NCBI GenBank assembly: GCA_041749015.1
Contig: JBGTCD010000064.1
Coordinates: forward strand, 62,001-126,000
Source of the DNA: JBGTCD01 sp041749015
Lineage (GTDB): Bacteria; Bacteroidota; Bacteroidia; Cytophagales; Cyclobacteriaceae
Direction of reading: 5' to 3'
DNA: 64,000 nucleotides
A program made the translations under genes and the position numbers. Positions 1-9,276 of this stretch are shown here, piece after piece. Each line of letters begins with the position of its first letter. Within the stretch, counting starts at the first letter, position 1. A model generated the notes under the pieces. That model worked only from the letters and a program-made list of their open reading frames with translations, made no database searches and had not been told where the DNA came from.

Positions 1-751
1 CAAGAGATAAATTCTCACCATAGCGCATTTTGAGTAGGTACACATAAGATTTTACAAATTCCAGCTCGTCTTTAAGGGTGGCTGTTTCCCGATGACTAGC
101 CTCCAGCACATACCTGAATACCCGTGATAATTCCTGTACAAAATCTTTTGCTTTATCCTGGTCTGTGTGAATCAAATCAGTCAACACATTGAAACTGTTG
201 AAAAGAAAATGAGGGTTGACCTGATCTCTGAGAGAATTAAACCTGGCCTGGAGATTTTCTCTTTTCAACTGCTCTGAGGCTATGGCTGCCTGTTTCCATC
301 CTATGAGGAAGCTTCTGCTGGTAAAAAACGCACCAATGATCAGGGAAATATACATGGGCATGGTAGCATTGCCTGCAATAAACTTCCAGGGTATTTTATC
401 AAGAGGAAACTCCCCCTTAATAATGCCTATAAAAACCACAATGAATAGGAATCCAACAATAAACGAATAAGTGCCAACTGTAAAAATATCTACGAATAGT
501 CTTTTGACAGGCACCTTGATCCATGGCCACCGCCGACTATTAAAATCTATAATCTGCTGGATGCCACCCATGAGAATCAAAGTAATCAAAAATGAATAAA
601 AAAAATCTTCCTTTAGGCGCCATAAATGCTCCAGAGACAAAAAGCATTTGGGACAGAACACTACCATAAGGCCAAGGCTGATCACCATAGAAATGACTAC
701 TAATTGCCAAAGGCTATTGAATATTTTCTTTTTCTCCCCTTTTGTTTTCAC
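1..751 (-). CDS. LytS/YehU-type sensor histidine kinase (partial)
   Basis: This is the N-terminal part of a membrane sensor histidine kinase of the LytS/His_kinase (PF06580) type, which normally phosphorylates a LytTR response regulator. The visible 250 residues begin with several hydrophobic segments (first about residues 10-30). They are followed by a linker and the phosphoacceptor motif QVNPHFLFNS, with His181. The ATPase domain lies beyond the left edge. The start is a GTG at 751, because an in-frame TAG lies two codons upstream and the next ATG falls inside the first membrane segment. The gene is in the same direction as the TPR and TonB-receptor genes but is separated from them by a strong terminator. 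Its partner regulator is probably just outside the window. The family call is firm; the signal sensed is unknown. Confidence 0.85.
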   Translation of the reverse strand, partial: MKTKGEKKKIFNSLWQLVVISMVISLGLMVVFCPKCFLSLEHLWRLKEDFFYSFLITLILMGGIQQIIDFNSRRWPWIKVPVKRLFVDIFTVGTYSFIVGFLFIVVFIGIIKGEFPLDKIPWKFIAGNATMPMYISLIIGAFFTSRSFLIGWKQAAIASEQLKRENLQARFNSLRDQVNPHFLFNSFNVLTDLIHTDQDKAKDFVQELSRVFRYVLEASHRETATLKDELEFVKSYVYLLKMRYGENLSL

Positions 752-773
752 GGTCTAATGATAGTTAATATTT

Positions 774-827
774 CAAAAAAAACTACCTGAGCTGCTCTTA
801 CAGTTTTTGAAAAGCAGTCTCAGGCAG
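774..827 (-). terminator. Rho-independent terminator after the TPR gene
   Basis: Read on the minus strand, a stem of about 14 pairs (CTGCCTGAG and CTGCT arms, with one bulged A and one G-T pair) is followed directly by a run of eight T at 782-775. It lies between the stop of the TPR gene and the GTG of the kinase gene, so it should end the TonB receptor-TPR transcript. Confidence 0.75.
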
Positions 828-839
828 TAATCTTAAGGT

Positions 840-1490
840 TTATGGGCAAGATTGCGCAACGTTAGTGGCCCATTCTTTTCCCCAATCCGGGGCATAAGGT
901 GTAGGCTTCTCAAAGCTATCAAACAAATCAAGGCTCTTTTTTATCAAACCACAGCCTTTCTCAGGTCCTGTTCCGAAAAACTGCGCCATACCCAATTCCA
1001 TCTGACCGAGCATGAGGGTCGCCCTGGGATTTGCCGAATTAATAGCCAAAGCTTTTTGGAAGGCTCCTATAGCTTTTGGCGACATGGACTGCCCTCTGGT
1101 AGCCGGATCTACAGAGACTTTGAGCATGTAGCAATACCCCTGAAGGGCTATAAGCTCACTTTCCATTGGGGCGCGCTCAAGGCCCTTACTGATCTGCTTC
1201 AAAGCATCATCCCAATGGTTGTCTTTAGCTTCCATATCCTCAGTGTAATTGGCCATTTTGATATTTGCAAGTCCGGCAAAGTAATAAGGCTCCCAATGGT
1301 CCGGTGCCGCCTGGGCTATTCTTTCAAATACATTAACTGCATTTTTCAGGTCCTGAGCAGACTGCGCCTCATTCATCTGTTTTAGCCCATTTAGCATGGC
1401 TTCTTCCAGAGCATCATTTGCTTTGGCATCGTACATTATCACCATTAGCAAAGCAACGGTGGTAGCAATTAATAAAAGTTTAGTTTTCAT
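840..1490 (-). CDS. Exported TPR-like protein
   Basis: A 216-residue protein with a signal peptide (hydrophobic stretch around residues 4-19, likely cleaved near AKA at 22-24). The rest is helical and TPR-like: repeated pieces such as EPYYFAGLANIKMA and NPRATLMLGQMELGMAQF have the small/large pattern of tetratricopeptide helices. It is expected in the periplasm. It starts 11 nt after the stop of the TonB-dependent receptor and is followed by a strong terminator, so the two form one transcript and probably act together. Its ligand and exact role are not recognisable. Two cysteines (one in the C-terminal QSCP) might form a disulfide. Confidence 0.75.
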   Translation of the reverse strand: MKTKLLLIATTVALLMVIMYDAKANDALEEAMLNGLKQMNEAQSAQDLKNAVNVFERIAQAAPDHWEPYYFAGLANIKMANYTEDMEAKDNHWDDALKQISKGLERAPMESELIALQGYCYMLKVSVDPATRGQSMSPKAIGAFQKALAINSANPRATLMLGQMELGMAQFFGTGPEKGCGLIKKSLDLFDSFEKPTPYAPDWGKEWATNVAQSCP

Positions 1491-1501
1491 AATTTTAAAT
1501 T

Positions 1502-3661
1502 TTAAAGTTGGTCTAATTGATTTTTGGTTTTGTCTTTTGAAAGGGTAATGAAGATTCCCAGAAACAGAAATCTAAGAGCCGGTTGACCCACTGCTTCCAT
1601 AGGGTAATGTCCTTCGCCATCAGGCTGGAGGGCATGGCGGTACCCGAAAATATTTTCCCTGCCCAGTAAATTGGTGGCAGAGAAATAAAAAATCACATGG
1701 GGCCGATACAAATAAGCTGCATTAAAACTTAAATCCATAAATGCAGGAGTCCGGCCATTCATGAAGCTCTCCTCATTGGGGTCATGGTAAGGCCTTGGGC
1801 TGGTATAGGAAAAGGTAAAGCCCGCCTGGGTTTTTATTGGTACTACAAAATATTTGGTGACCAGGGAGAAATTATGGGCAGATGCAAATGATGGCACTGC
1901 TTCCTCCAGAAAATCCATGGACAACCTTCTGGTATCAAGGAAGGAATAGGATATCCAATAATCAGCATTTTTAATTGTTTTTTGATCCCTCCAGAATATA
2001 TCCAGGCCATTGGCATATCCGGTGCCTGTGCTTTCCAGTCCGGTATGGAAGAATGAAGTCATCGGATCAAATCTTATGAGGCGATCATACTGTTTGTGAT
2101 AGGCCTCTGCCCTGAAGGTCCGGCCTTTCTGGCTGTGCTGATAGCTCAGTATGTAGTGGTCAGCTTTCTCAAAATCAAGGTTGGGGCTTTGCCATAAAAA
2201 CTGCTCCTGAGGAGTCTGGAAAAAAGTGCCATAGGCCAAAGAAACCTGTGAGGACTGGCCGGTTTTATAGGCCATAGAAAATCTGGGTCCCAGAGCCAAC
2301 TCATCCAGAAAACTGGAATAATCCAACCTTAAGCCTACTCTGGCAGAGATTTTTTTGGTCAGGTAGATATCATTTTCTATAAAAGCCCCACCGAGGTGCT
2401 CCTCCACAAACTGACTCGTAGATAATGCGCCCATTCTAAAAGTGAAATCTGTATTATTGAGAAAATACTCTCCCCCAAACCTGACGGCCAATTTTTCAGA
2501 CCAGTCATAGGCCCAGGTATGTTTTAGATGGAGGTTACCAGTTTCCTCATTCAGGGACCGGGCTCCAAAGTCAAAAACATCATTATTATACCCAAAAGAT
2601 GACCCGGCATACCAGGTCAACTTTTCCCCAGAGGTGCCCATGATGCTGGTGTTGAGATAATAAAATTGATTTTGAATATCCATATCCTCACTCGCATCCA
2701 AAGTGATATCATCAAGCCTGTTAATGCCCACTCTTTGGTGTTCTGCCCTACCATAAACTTTCAATAGGGTGCCATTTTCTGTTTTTTTTCTGAATGAAAC
2801 AGCGCCATCAAAGGACTCTGGTGCGGTATTCCATTCTATTTCCTGAGGTACTATGGACATGTAGGGAGACAGATTGGAATAGTTGACTTCCCCGGTTATG
2901 GCCATGGATTCTCCTGAAATGGTGTGTGCCAAGCCTAAACCGACCGACATCAATGAAAGGTCGGTTTGAGATTCTTCAGGAAAATTTTCAGTATTTAGTG
3001 ACAACACCGATGACAATGCTTGCCCGAACTCCGCAGAATATCCACCCGTGCTGAAGAGAGTACCCTTAAACATAAATGGGGAAAAACGGCTTCGGGCAGG
3101 AACATTGGCAGGAGTAGTGTTATAAAAATTCCTGACCTGAGCACCATCAATATAGGCCTGGGTCTCACGGCCCCCGCCCCCTCTTACGAAGAGTCTTCCT
3201 GATTCGCCCACGGTCTGAGTACCCGGTAAGGTATTGAGCGCACCGGCAATATCTGCCGTAGCCCCAGCCGTCATGGCAATGTCCAGAGGTTTAAAAATTG
3301 TCCCCTTTTTCTCATCGCTAGCCTCAAAAGCCCCGGCAGAAATGGTGACTCCATCCTGCCTTGAGAATACTTCTTTGAGCAGGATTACTAACCCAGATTG
3401 ATTGCCCGGTAATTCGAGGGCTAATTTTACAGTCTCAAATCCTACAAAACTTATCACCAAAGTGGCTGAACCCGTCTTAACTGTATAAAAAGAGAAATGG
3501 CCATCAGGATCTGAAGTAGCACCATCAAAACTGCCTTCAATAAAAATATTAGCACCGGGCAAAGGCGCTTCTTTTGTCGTGAGCACCGTGCCCGATATCA
3601 GAGACTGTGCTGTGAGGTAGCCCCCGGTAAACATTAAGATTAAAATGGCAATTAGTCGCAT
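1502..3661 (-). CDS. TonB-dependent outer-membrane receptor
   Basis: A 719-residue receptor. It has a signal peptide (about residues 1-19, ending LTAQS), a carboxypeptidase-regulatory-like beta-sandwich (about 20-105, containing GTVLTTKEAPLPGANIFI), a plug domain (about 110-230, with the LFVRGGGGRETQAYIDG segment) and a beta-barrel to the C terminus. The family imports large or scarce ligands across the outer membrane using TonB-ExbBD energy. At 719 residues it is compact compared with SusC-type receptors, and no SusD partner is present, so glycan import is less likely than a small ligand such as a metal complex or cofactor. It is the first gene of a two-gene transcript with the TPR protein. 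The substrate cannot be named from sequence. Confidence 0.9.
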   Translation of the reverse strand: MRLIAILILMFTGGYLTAQSLISGTVLTTKEAPLPGANIFIEGSFDGATSDPDGHFSFYTVKTGSATLVISFVGFETVKLALELPGNQSGLVILLKEVFSRQDGVTISAGAFEASDEKKGTIFKPLDIAMTAGATADIAGALNTLPGTQTVGESGRLFVRGGGGRETQAYIDGAQVRNFYNTTPANVPARSRFSPFMFKGTLFSTGGYSAEFGQALSSVLSLNTENFPEESQTDLSLMSVGLGLAHTISGESMAITGEVNYSNLSPYMSIVPQEIEWNTAPESFDGAVSFRKKTENGTLLKVYGRAEHQRVGINRLDDITLDASEDMDIQNQFYYLNTSIMGTSGEKLTWYAGSSFGYNNDVFDFGARSLNEETGNLHLKHTWAYDWSEKLAVRFGGEYFLNNTDFTFRMGALSTSQFVEEHLGGAFIENDIYLTKKISARVGLRLDYSSFLDELALGPRFSMAYKTGQSSQVSLAYGTFFQTPQEQFLWQSPNLDFEKADHYILSYQHSQKGRTFRAEAYHKQYDRLIRFDPMTSFFHTGLESTGTGYANGLDIFWRDQKTIKNADYWISYSFLDTRRLSMDFLEEAVPSFASAHNFSLVTKYFVVPIKTQAGFTFSYTSPRPYHDPNEESFMNGRTPAFMDLSFNAAYLYRPHVIFYFSATNLLGRENIFGYRHALQPDGEGHYPMEAVGQPALRFLFLGIFITLSKDKTKNQLDQL

Positions 3662-3934
3662 TGTGATTTTTTTTCAAAAGTGGGGGATAATGCATTGCCC
3701 TGAAATAAATGGTTACTGAACCGAAACAAGCAGTACCTGAAATGTAAAATGTAGCCTCCCAGCCGAAACCCTATCTCAGGAAATCTGTTATTTGAATTGA
3801 TAAGAGCCAATAAGTCCAACTGGGAATCAGACCTGTTTTGCAGGAAACGATGCGGTTCAAAAAAGAAGACACTGAATTTAAATCTTCTTAAGCTAATATT
3901 TTTAGTAATACCAATTATTTTAGTAATTTCCCAT
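3662..3934. other. Divergent intergenic region
   Basis: About 270 bases lie between the TonB-receptor start (minus) and the GTG start of the radical SAM gene (plus). The plus-strand frame stays open back to 3797, but the 46 residues it would add are unlike the family. I see no RNA gene, and no perfect TAnnTTTG box on either strand. TACATTTT-like sequences on the minus strand upstream of the receptor are weak promoter candidates. Confidence 0.4.
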
Positions 3935-4990
3935 GTGGAAAATTATCATAAAGGCCGGGGCGCCCAGATCAATCCTGCTAATCCCTATCTCAAGCAGGAA
4001 ATAACCCTTGACCATCAGGAGGGGATTGATGAGCCCTTTTGGCTTGAAAAGCCGGAAACACAGGTCTTTATTGAGCATCCAAAAAAAATTCTCAACAAGG
4101 TAAAGTCTCCTGATATTGGGCTGGCATGGTCGGCAAACCCCTACCAGGGCTGTGAGCATGGTTGTATCTATTGCTATGCCCGCAACACCCACACCTACTG
4201 GGGATGGAGTGCCGGCCTGGACTTTGAGACCAAAATCATTGTAAAGGAAAATGCACCTACTTTGATTGAAACAGCCATTACCCATCCAAAATGGAAAGTA
4301 GAGCCCATCTCACTTTCAGGCAATACGGATTGCTATCAGCCATTGGAAAAAAAATACCGCCTCACTAGAGGCATTCTTGAGGTTTGCCTCAAGTACCGCC
4401 ATCCTGTGGGCATTATTACTAAAAATGCCCTGGTAGAAAGGGATATTGATATCCTTCAGTCTTTGGCTGAACTTGGGCTGGTTCATGTCTATTTTTCCAT
4501 CACCACACTTAACGAAAAGCTAAGAAGTGTTCTCGAGCCGCGGACAGCCACTACAGCAAAAAAGTTAGCTCTTATAAGGAAACTATCCGCACTTGGTATC
4601 CCGGTAGGCATCATGAATGCACCGATTATCCCAGGGCTGAATGAACAGGAAATCCCTGTTATTCTCAAAGCTTCTGCTGAGGCAGGGGCGCTTAGGGCCG
4701 GCTATACCGTAATCAGACTCAATGGCCAGGTCGGAGATTTGTTTTATGATTGGGTCAAAAAAAATTTTCCTGAAAGAGCAGGAAAGGTCCTCCAAAAAAT
4801 CAAAAATCTCCATGGCGGCAAAGTCAATGACAGCCGGTGGGGCAAAAGGATGCAAGGTGATGGAGAGGAAGCCATGGTCATCAACAGACTTTTTCACATC
4901 CATTCTGAGATAAACTTTAAAGGCAAAGAAATGCCCCCGTATAATCTTAAGGCCTTTATAAAAGCCGGGCAACTGAACCTTTTTACCTGA
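3935..4990 (+). CDS. PA0069-family radical SAM protein
   Basis: A radical SAM protein of the PA0069/Rv2578c family, related to the SplB-type fold. With a GTG start at 3935 it has 351 residues. The cluster-binding motif CEHGCIYC has Cys73, Cys77 and Cys80. The family-typical N-terminal segment GRGAQINPANPY begins a few residues after the chosen start. The open frame extends upstream to 3797, but that extension is a hydrophobic, low-complexity translation not found in family members, so I rejected it. Members bind a 4Fe-4S cluster and cleave S-adenosylmethionine. The physiological reaction is not established. The gene stands alone, 64 nt before the SurA-type operon, which has its own promoter box. 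Confidence 0.8.
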   Translation: MENYHKGRGAQINPANPYLKQEITLDHQEGIDEPFWLEKPETQVFIEHPKKILNKVKSPDIGLAWSANPYQGCEHGCIYCYARNTHTYWGWSAGLDFETKIIVKENAPTLIETAITHPKWKVEPISLSGNTDCYQPLEKKYRLTRGILEVCLKYRHPVGIITKNALVERDIDILQSLAELGLVHVYFSITTLNEKLRSVLEPRTATTAKKLALIRKLSALGIPVGIMNAPIIPGLNEQEIPVILKASAEAGALRAGYTVIRLNGQVGDLFYDWVKKNFPERAGKVLQKIKNLHGGKVNDSRWGKRMQGDGEEAMVINRLFHIHSEINFKGKEMPPYNLKAFIKAGQLNLFT

Positions 4991-5014
4991 GCATACAGTT
5001 CATTAATTTTTCAC

Positions 5015-5022
5015 TAAATTTG
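5015..5022 (+). promoter_or_regulatory. Bacteroidota -7 box (TAAATTTG)
   Basis: This is an exact match to the Bacteroidota sigma-A -7 consensus TAnnTTTG, 32 nt before the ATG of the first parvulin-type gene. No clean TTG -33 element is visible at the usual spacing, so the assignment rests on the -7 box and its position. Confidence 0.5.
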
Positions 5023-5054
5023 CAGGGTTTTAACTTTAAGTAATAGGTGTCGCT

Positions 5055-7046
5055 ATGCGGATTTTTTGGTTTTTATTAATCCTGATTTTTTTCTTTTCCT
5101 GCAATGCTACCAAGGACCCGAAAGGACTTAGTTCGGAACCTGAAGTATTGTTCACCGTGGGTGATCATGCGGTGGATGCAGCAGAATTTATTTATGTCTA
5201 TAAAAAGAATAATATCAATAATGAAAATGCCTTCACCCGGGAGGACATCGATCATTATCTTGATCTATATATCAATTTCAAGCTCAAAGTAGCGGAAGGT
5301 TTTGCTCAGGGCAGGGATACCCTGCCCGGTTATTTGGCAGAGCTGGAAGGCTACAAAGAGCAGCTTCAGCAGCCCTACCTTACTGCCAGTGATGTCACTG
5401 AGCAACTGGTGCAGGAAGCTTATGACCGGATGAGAGAAGAGGTACATGCCTCACACATTTTAGTAAGGGTAGATCCTATGGCTATGCCCGAGGACACCTT
5501 AAAAGCCTGGGAGAAAATACAGGAGGCCAGGGCAGCCATACTATCAGGGGATGACTTCGGGTCAGTAGCAAGAACTTATTCGGAAGATCCATCCGCTGCT
5601 TCCAATGGTGGAGACCTGGGTTATTACACTGCACTTCGCATGGTTTATCCTTTTGAGAATGCCTCCTATAATACTCCTGTTGGGGCTGTTTCGGAGCCTT
5701 TCCGGACCCAATTTGGTTATCACATTATTCATGTGCATGACCGCAGACCGACTATCGGCAAAGCAGAGGCTGCCCACATTATGATCCGATATACACCCAA
5801 TATGACGGGACAGGATTCTTTGAATGTCCAAAAAGTGATCAATGATATTTACGCTGAAATTCAAAAAGGAGGAGACTGGGATGCGCTATGCTCTCAATAC
5901 TCTCAGGATACCAATAGCAAGGATAGGGGCGGTTTATTACGGCCTTTTGGCATTAATATGATGCCCAGAGAGTTTGAAGAGGTTGCCTTTAGTCTCGATG
6001 AACCAGAGCAAATTTCCAAACCATTTGCTACCCCCTACGGATGGCATATCATTAAATTAATCCAGAAAATACCCCTTGAACCATTGAAGGAATTGGAGCC
6101 GGATATCCGCTCAAAAATCAGCAGAGACAGCCGCTCCGAACTTGGAGAAAAAATATTACTGGATCGCCTGAAAAAAGAAAATGGTTTTAAAACCTTTCCA
6201 GATGCTGAGGCTTTAGCTTTCTCGCGGGCCTCCGATCAGCTGCCTCAAGGAAAATGGGATTACGATCCGGGGGATGCGGCCTTGGATCAAAAACTGATTC
6301 AGGTAGGTGACCAAAAAATCATAATTCAGGAATTTTTTGACTTTGTCAAAAAAGAGCAGCGGGCCAACACAAGGTTTCAGCCTGAGCCCTACATGGCCAG
6401 CTTATATGAAAAATTTAAAAGGGAATCGATTTTAGCTTTTGAGGCCGGGCAGTTGGAAGAAAAATACGAAGATTACGCCATGCTGCTCCGTGAATACCAG
6501 GAAGGCATTATCCTATTTGACCTGATGGAGGAAATGGTATGGAATAAGGCCATGGAAGACACCGTAGGGCTTAAGGATTACTACCATCGGCACAGGGATG
6601 AGCACCTTTGGAAGGAAAGGGCCGATGCGATCATTCTTTCTTCGTCGGAAGAAGCATCGCTTAATGGGTTTCTTGAAAAATTAGGAGCCGATTTGAATGG
6701 GTGGCCTAATAAAGACAGCTTGCAATCATTGGTTAAAAACGAGTTCAAGGATCAAATATCCATTACTTCAGGAAATTTTGAGAAAGGCAGCCTTCCGGTT
6801 TTTAATAATATCTCGTGGGAAATAGGAACTAGCCGCTCATTTTTAAATAATCACCATCACTTCGTAGTCATTAAGGAAATATTGGCTCCGGCCCCTAAAT
6901 CTTTGGATGAGATCAAAGGATTGATGATTACCGGGTACCAAAAAGAGCTTGAAATCCGTTGGATCAATATCCTGAAAGATAAATTTCCTTTTAATCTGGA
7001 TCAGAATACTTTAAAAAATGTTTATAAACAGATTGAAAAAGAGTAG
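5055..7046 (+). CDS. Peptidyl-prolyl isomerase lipoprotein, two parvulin domains
   Basis: A 663-residue SurA/PrsA-like periplasmic chaperone. It has a lipoprotein signal with lipidated Cys16 (LILIFFFSC). A SurA-like N-terminal helical region follows (about 30-125), then two PpiC/parvulin domains (about 131-230 and 238-337). These carry typical signatures: HASHILV with GGDLGY and FGYHIIHV, then AAHIMI with RGGLL and YGWHIIKL. The long C-terminal 320 residues are not a recognised domain. Such proteins help outer-membrane proteins and lipoproteins fold. The gene overlaps the next by 29 nt, so the two are co-translated in a three-gene SurA-type operon. Confidence 0.85.
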   Translation: MRIFWFLLILIFFFSCNATKDPKGLSSEPEVLFTVGDHAVDAAEFIYVYKKNNINNENAFTREDIDHYLDLYINFKLKVAEGFAQGRDTLPGYLAELEGYKEQLQQPYLTASDVTEQLVQEAYDRMREEVHASHILVRVDPMAMPEDTLKAWEKIQEARAAILSGDDFGSVARTYSEDPSAASNGGDLGYYTALRMVYPFENASYNTPVGAVSEPFRTQFGYHIIHVHDRRPTIGKAEAAHIMIRYTPNMTGQDSLNVQKVINDIYAEIQKGGDWDALCSQYSQDTNSKDRGGLLRPFGINMMPREFEEVAFSLDEPEQISKPFATPYGWHIIKLIQKIPLEPLKELEPDIRSKISRDSRSELGEKILLDRLKKENGFKTFPDAEALAFSRASDQLPQGKWDYDPGDAALDQKLIQVGDQKIIIQEFFDFVKKEQRANTRFQPEPYMASLYEKFKRESILAFEAGQLEEKYEDYAMLLREYQEGIILFDLMEEMVWNKAMEDTVGLKDYYHRHRDEHLWKERADAIILSSSEEASLNGFLEKLGADLNGWPNKDSLQSLVKNEFKDQISITSGNFEKGSLPVFNNISWEIGTSRSFLNNHHHFVVIKEILAPAPKSLDEIKGLMITGYQKELEIRWINILKDKFPFNLDQNTLKNVYKQIEKE

Positions 7047-7920
7047 CCTTATCTTATTTACAGTCCTTGCAGGCTTTTTAAGCGGAAGTTGTGAATTTAT
7101 AAAATTCAAACAAAAGAAAAATGAAGCTGAGGAGGGCAAAATAATTGTTGCCAGGGCGCACGATCAGTATCTCTACATTGATGACCTTGATGGTCTCGTG
7201 CCAACAGGCATGGGTGAGTTAGATAGTTTAGACAGAATCGAGCGGTATATTGACAGCTGGATTCGCAAGCAGGTGCTCATCAATGAAGCCACCAAGAGAA
7301 TCAACTTTGAAGAGGCCGAATTGGAGCGTAAAATCCTGGAATACCGGTACAGCCTTATCGGGTATGAATACCGCACCCTTTATATTAATCAAAACCTAAA
7401 TCAGGAAATTTCTGAAGAAGAAATTCAGGCCTACTACAACGAGAACAAGGACAACTTCACCCTGAGGCAGAACATCATAAGAGGAAAATTCATCAATGTC
7501 CCGGTTGGTGCACCGCGAACCAATATGATCAAAAAGCTTCTTTTTTCTGAAAAAGAAAATGATAAGGAAGAGTTAAAGACCTATTGTCTTAGCTTTGCAT
7601 CAGCATATCATTTGGATGATTCATTATGGGTCAACTTTGAGGAGGTAATAAAAAACACCCCGCTAGCTGAAATCCCTAACAAAGTCCAATACTTAAGAAA
7701 TAATCAATACGTTGAAACTTCTGATGATACACATTTGTATTATCTAAAAATCGAGGAGTACAGGATTTCTGATAATACCTCTCCGTTAGAATTTGTAAAA
7801 AATGATATTAGAAATATCCTGATCAATAAAAGAAAGGTGGAATTGGCTAAAAAACTGGAGGAAGATATTTATGCCAGGGCCATTCAAAATAATGAAATTG
7901 AAGTGTATGAAATACAATAA
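7018..7920 (+). CDS. SurA-like lipoprotein without a recognisable PPIase domain
   Basis: A 300-residue lipoprotein with lipobox LSGSC (Cys25). The region after the signal resembles the helical N-terminal chaperone part of SurA/PrsA proteins (DLDGLVPTGMGELDSLDRIERY, read as separate pieces, then ISEEEIQAYYNENKDNF). I find no GG-L/HI-I parvulin signature, so it is probably a chaperone-only relative. It sits between two true parvulin-type genes, overlapping the first by 29 nt and the third by 14 nt if that gene starts at 7907. This arrangement supports a shared role in outer-membrane protein assembly. Annotation pipelines often label it a peptidyl-prolyl isomerase by homology, but catalysis is not supported by its sequence. 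Confidence 0.75.
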   Translation: MFINRLKKSSLILFTVLAGFLSGSCEFIKFKQKKNEAEEGKIIVARAHDQYLYIDDLDGLVPTGMGELDSLDRIERYIDSWIRKQVLINEATKRINFEEAELERKILEYRYSLIGYEYRTLYINQNLNQEISEEEIQAYYNENKDNFTLRQNIIRGKFINVPVGAPRTNMIKKLLFSEKENDKEELKTYCLSFASAYHLDDSLWVNFEEVIKNTPLAEIPNKVQYLRNNQYVETSDDTHLYYLKIEEYRISDNTSPLEFVKNDIRNILINKRKVELAKKLEEDIYARAIQNNEIEVYEIQ

Positions 7921-9253
7921 AGGTTTTCTCTTTTTATTGATCTTTTGGATGGTTAATGGAGCCGCATTTGCTCAGGATGAAGCACCAGCACCATCCATTC
8001 TAGTCGATAAAATCGTGGCCAAGGTCGACAACAAAGTCATTCTCAAGTCAGATGTGGAGATGGGCTACCTCTCCTACTTATCCAGTGGGCGCAGGGATAA
8101 CCCCGACCTGAAATGCCAGATATTAGGGCAGCTCATAAGCGACAAACTGATGGTGGCTAAAGCAGAAATTGATTCTGTTTTAGTGTCAGAAATAGAGGTC
8201 GAGTCAAACCTCAGCAGGAGGATTCAAATCCTCATGTCTCAATACGGTGGCTCAGAACTAGAGATCGAGAAGTTTTATGGAAAGCCCCTGGAAGCCATCA
8301 AAAATGAAATCCGGGACGAGCTCAGGGATATGCTTACCGCCCAACGCATGCAGGAGCATATCACAAAAAATATAACGGTCACCCCATCGGATGTAAGAAG
8401 GTTTTTTAATAGAATCCCCAGGGATAGTTTACCTTTCTTTTCAAAAGAAGTGACCATCGGTCAAATCGTAAAATTCCCTGAAGTGAGCCCTGAAAAGAAA
8501 TTAGCAGCCAGGCAGCTTTTGATGGATCTTAGAGAAAAAGTACTGGCAGGCGGTGATTTTGCCATATTTGCAATGGAGCACTCCGAGGATGGCAGTGCCC
8601 GTTATGGAGGCGATCTTGGCTTTGTATCACGTGGCACTATGGTGCCCGAATTCGAGGCTGCGGCTCTCCGATTGAAGCCCGGTGAAATCTCCATGCCCAT
8701 CGAGTCAAGATTTGGCATCCACCTGATTCAATTATTGGAAAGAAGGGGCAACGAATACCATTCGAGGCATATCCTCAAAATGCCCACTGCAACTGAAAAA
8801 GAAATAGCGGTAACCAGGAAATTTCTGGACAGCCTTCGGACGGAAATACTTGAAGAAAGAGTTACGTTCAGAGATGCCGCCAAGGAGCATACCGATGACA
8901 AGGCCACTGGTCCGAGCGGAGGGTACCTCATGGATGATATGGGCTCCGATAGAGTAGCGGTAGATGAGTTAGATCCAGTAATTTATTTTGCCCTGGACTC
9001 TATGAAAGTCGGTGAAATTTCACCCCCCTTCGTATTTAAGACTGAAGACGGAAAAGAGGCCTTAAAAATTCTTTATTATAAAAGTAACCTGCCACCTCAC
9101 ATGGCCAACCTCAAAGACGACTGGCAAAAAATACAGTTTGCTGCTCTCAATGAAAAAAAGAGCAAAGAGCTCTATGAGTGGTTTGACAAGGCGCGGCATG
9201 ATGTGTTTATCAGCATTGCCCCCGAATACGATCGATGTGATATTTTAGATTAA
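7907..9253 (+). CDS. surA: SurA-type periplasmic chaperone/peptidyl-prolyl isomerase
   Basis: A 448-residue SurA homologue. The start at 7907 gives a clean signal peptide (MKYNKGFLFLLIFWMV, cleavage near AFAQ). The frame is open to 7871, but that would put a charged leader before the signal. The SurA N-domain begins LVDKIVAKVDNKVILKSDVE. The first parvulin domain (about 180-285) has GGDLGFVSRG and FGIHLIQLLE. A second, weaker domain follows (about 287-400, starting YHSRHIL with SGGYL). The role is folding and escort of outer-membrane beta-barrels to the Bam complex. It is the third gene of the operon, and the MoxR gene follows 23 nt downstream. Confidence 0.88.
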   Translation: MKYNKGFLFLLIFWMVNGAAFAQDEAPAPSILVDKIVAKVDNKVILKSDVEMGYLSYLSSGRRDNPDLKCQILGQLISDKLMVAKAEIDSVLVSEIEVESNLSRRIQILMSQYGGSELEIEKFYGKPLEAIKNEIRDELRDMLTAQRMQEHITKNITVTPSDVRRFFNRIPRDSLPFFSKEVTIGQIVKFPEVSPEKKLAARQLLMDLREKVLAGGDFAIFAMEHSEDGSARYGGDLGFVSRGTMVPEFEAAALRLKPGEISMPIESRFGIHLIQLLERRGNEYHSRHILKMPTATEKEIAVTRKFLDSLRTEILEERVTFRDAAKEHTDDKATGPSGGYLMDDMGSDRVAVDELDPVIYFALDSMKVGEISPPFVFKTEDGKEALKILYYKSNLPPHMANLKDDWQKIQFAALNEKKSKELYEWFDKARHDVFISIAPEYDRCDILD

Positions 9254-9276
9254 TCTTAAAAATCTTTCCCCAGAAT

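Noticed and set aside
852..1385. 177-codon plus-strand open frame
   Set aside because: It lies wholly antisense to the TPR protein gene, which has a signal peptide and operon context. The plus-strand product resembles nothing.
3797..3934. N-terminal extension of the radical SAM protein
   Set aside because: The extra 46 residues are unlike the family, whose N terminus starts just after the GTG at 3935. The segment looks like promoter-region DNA.
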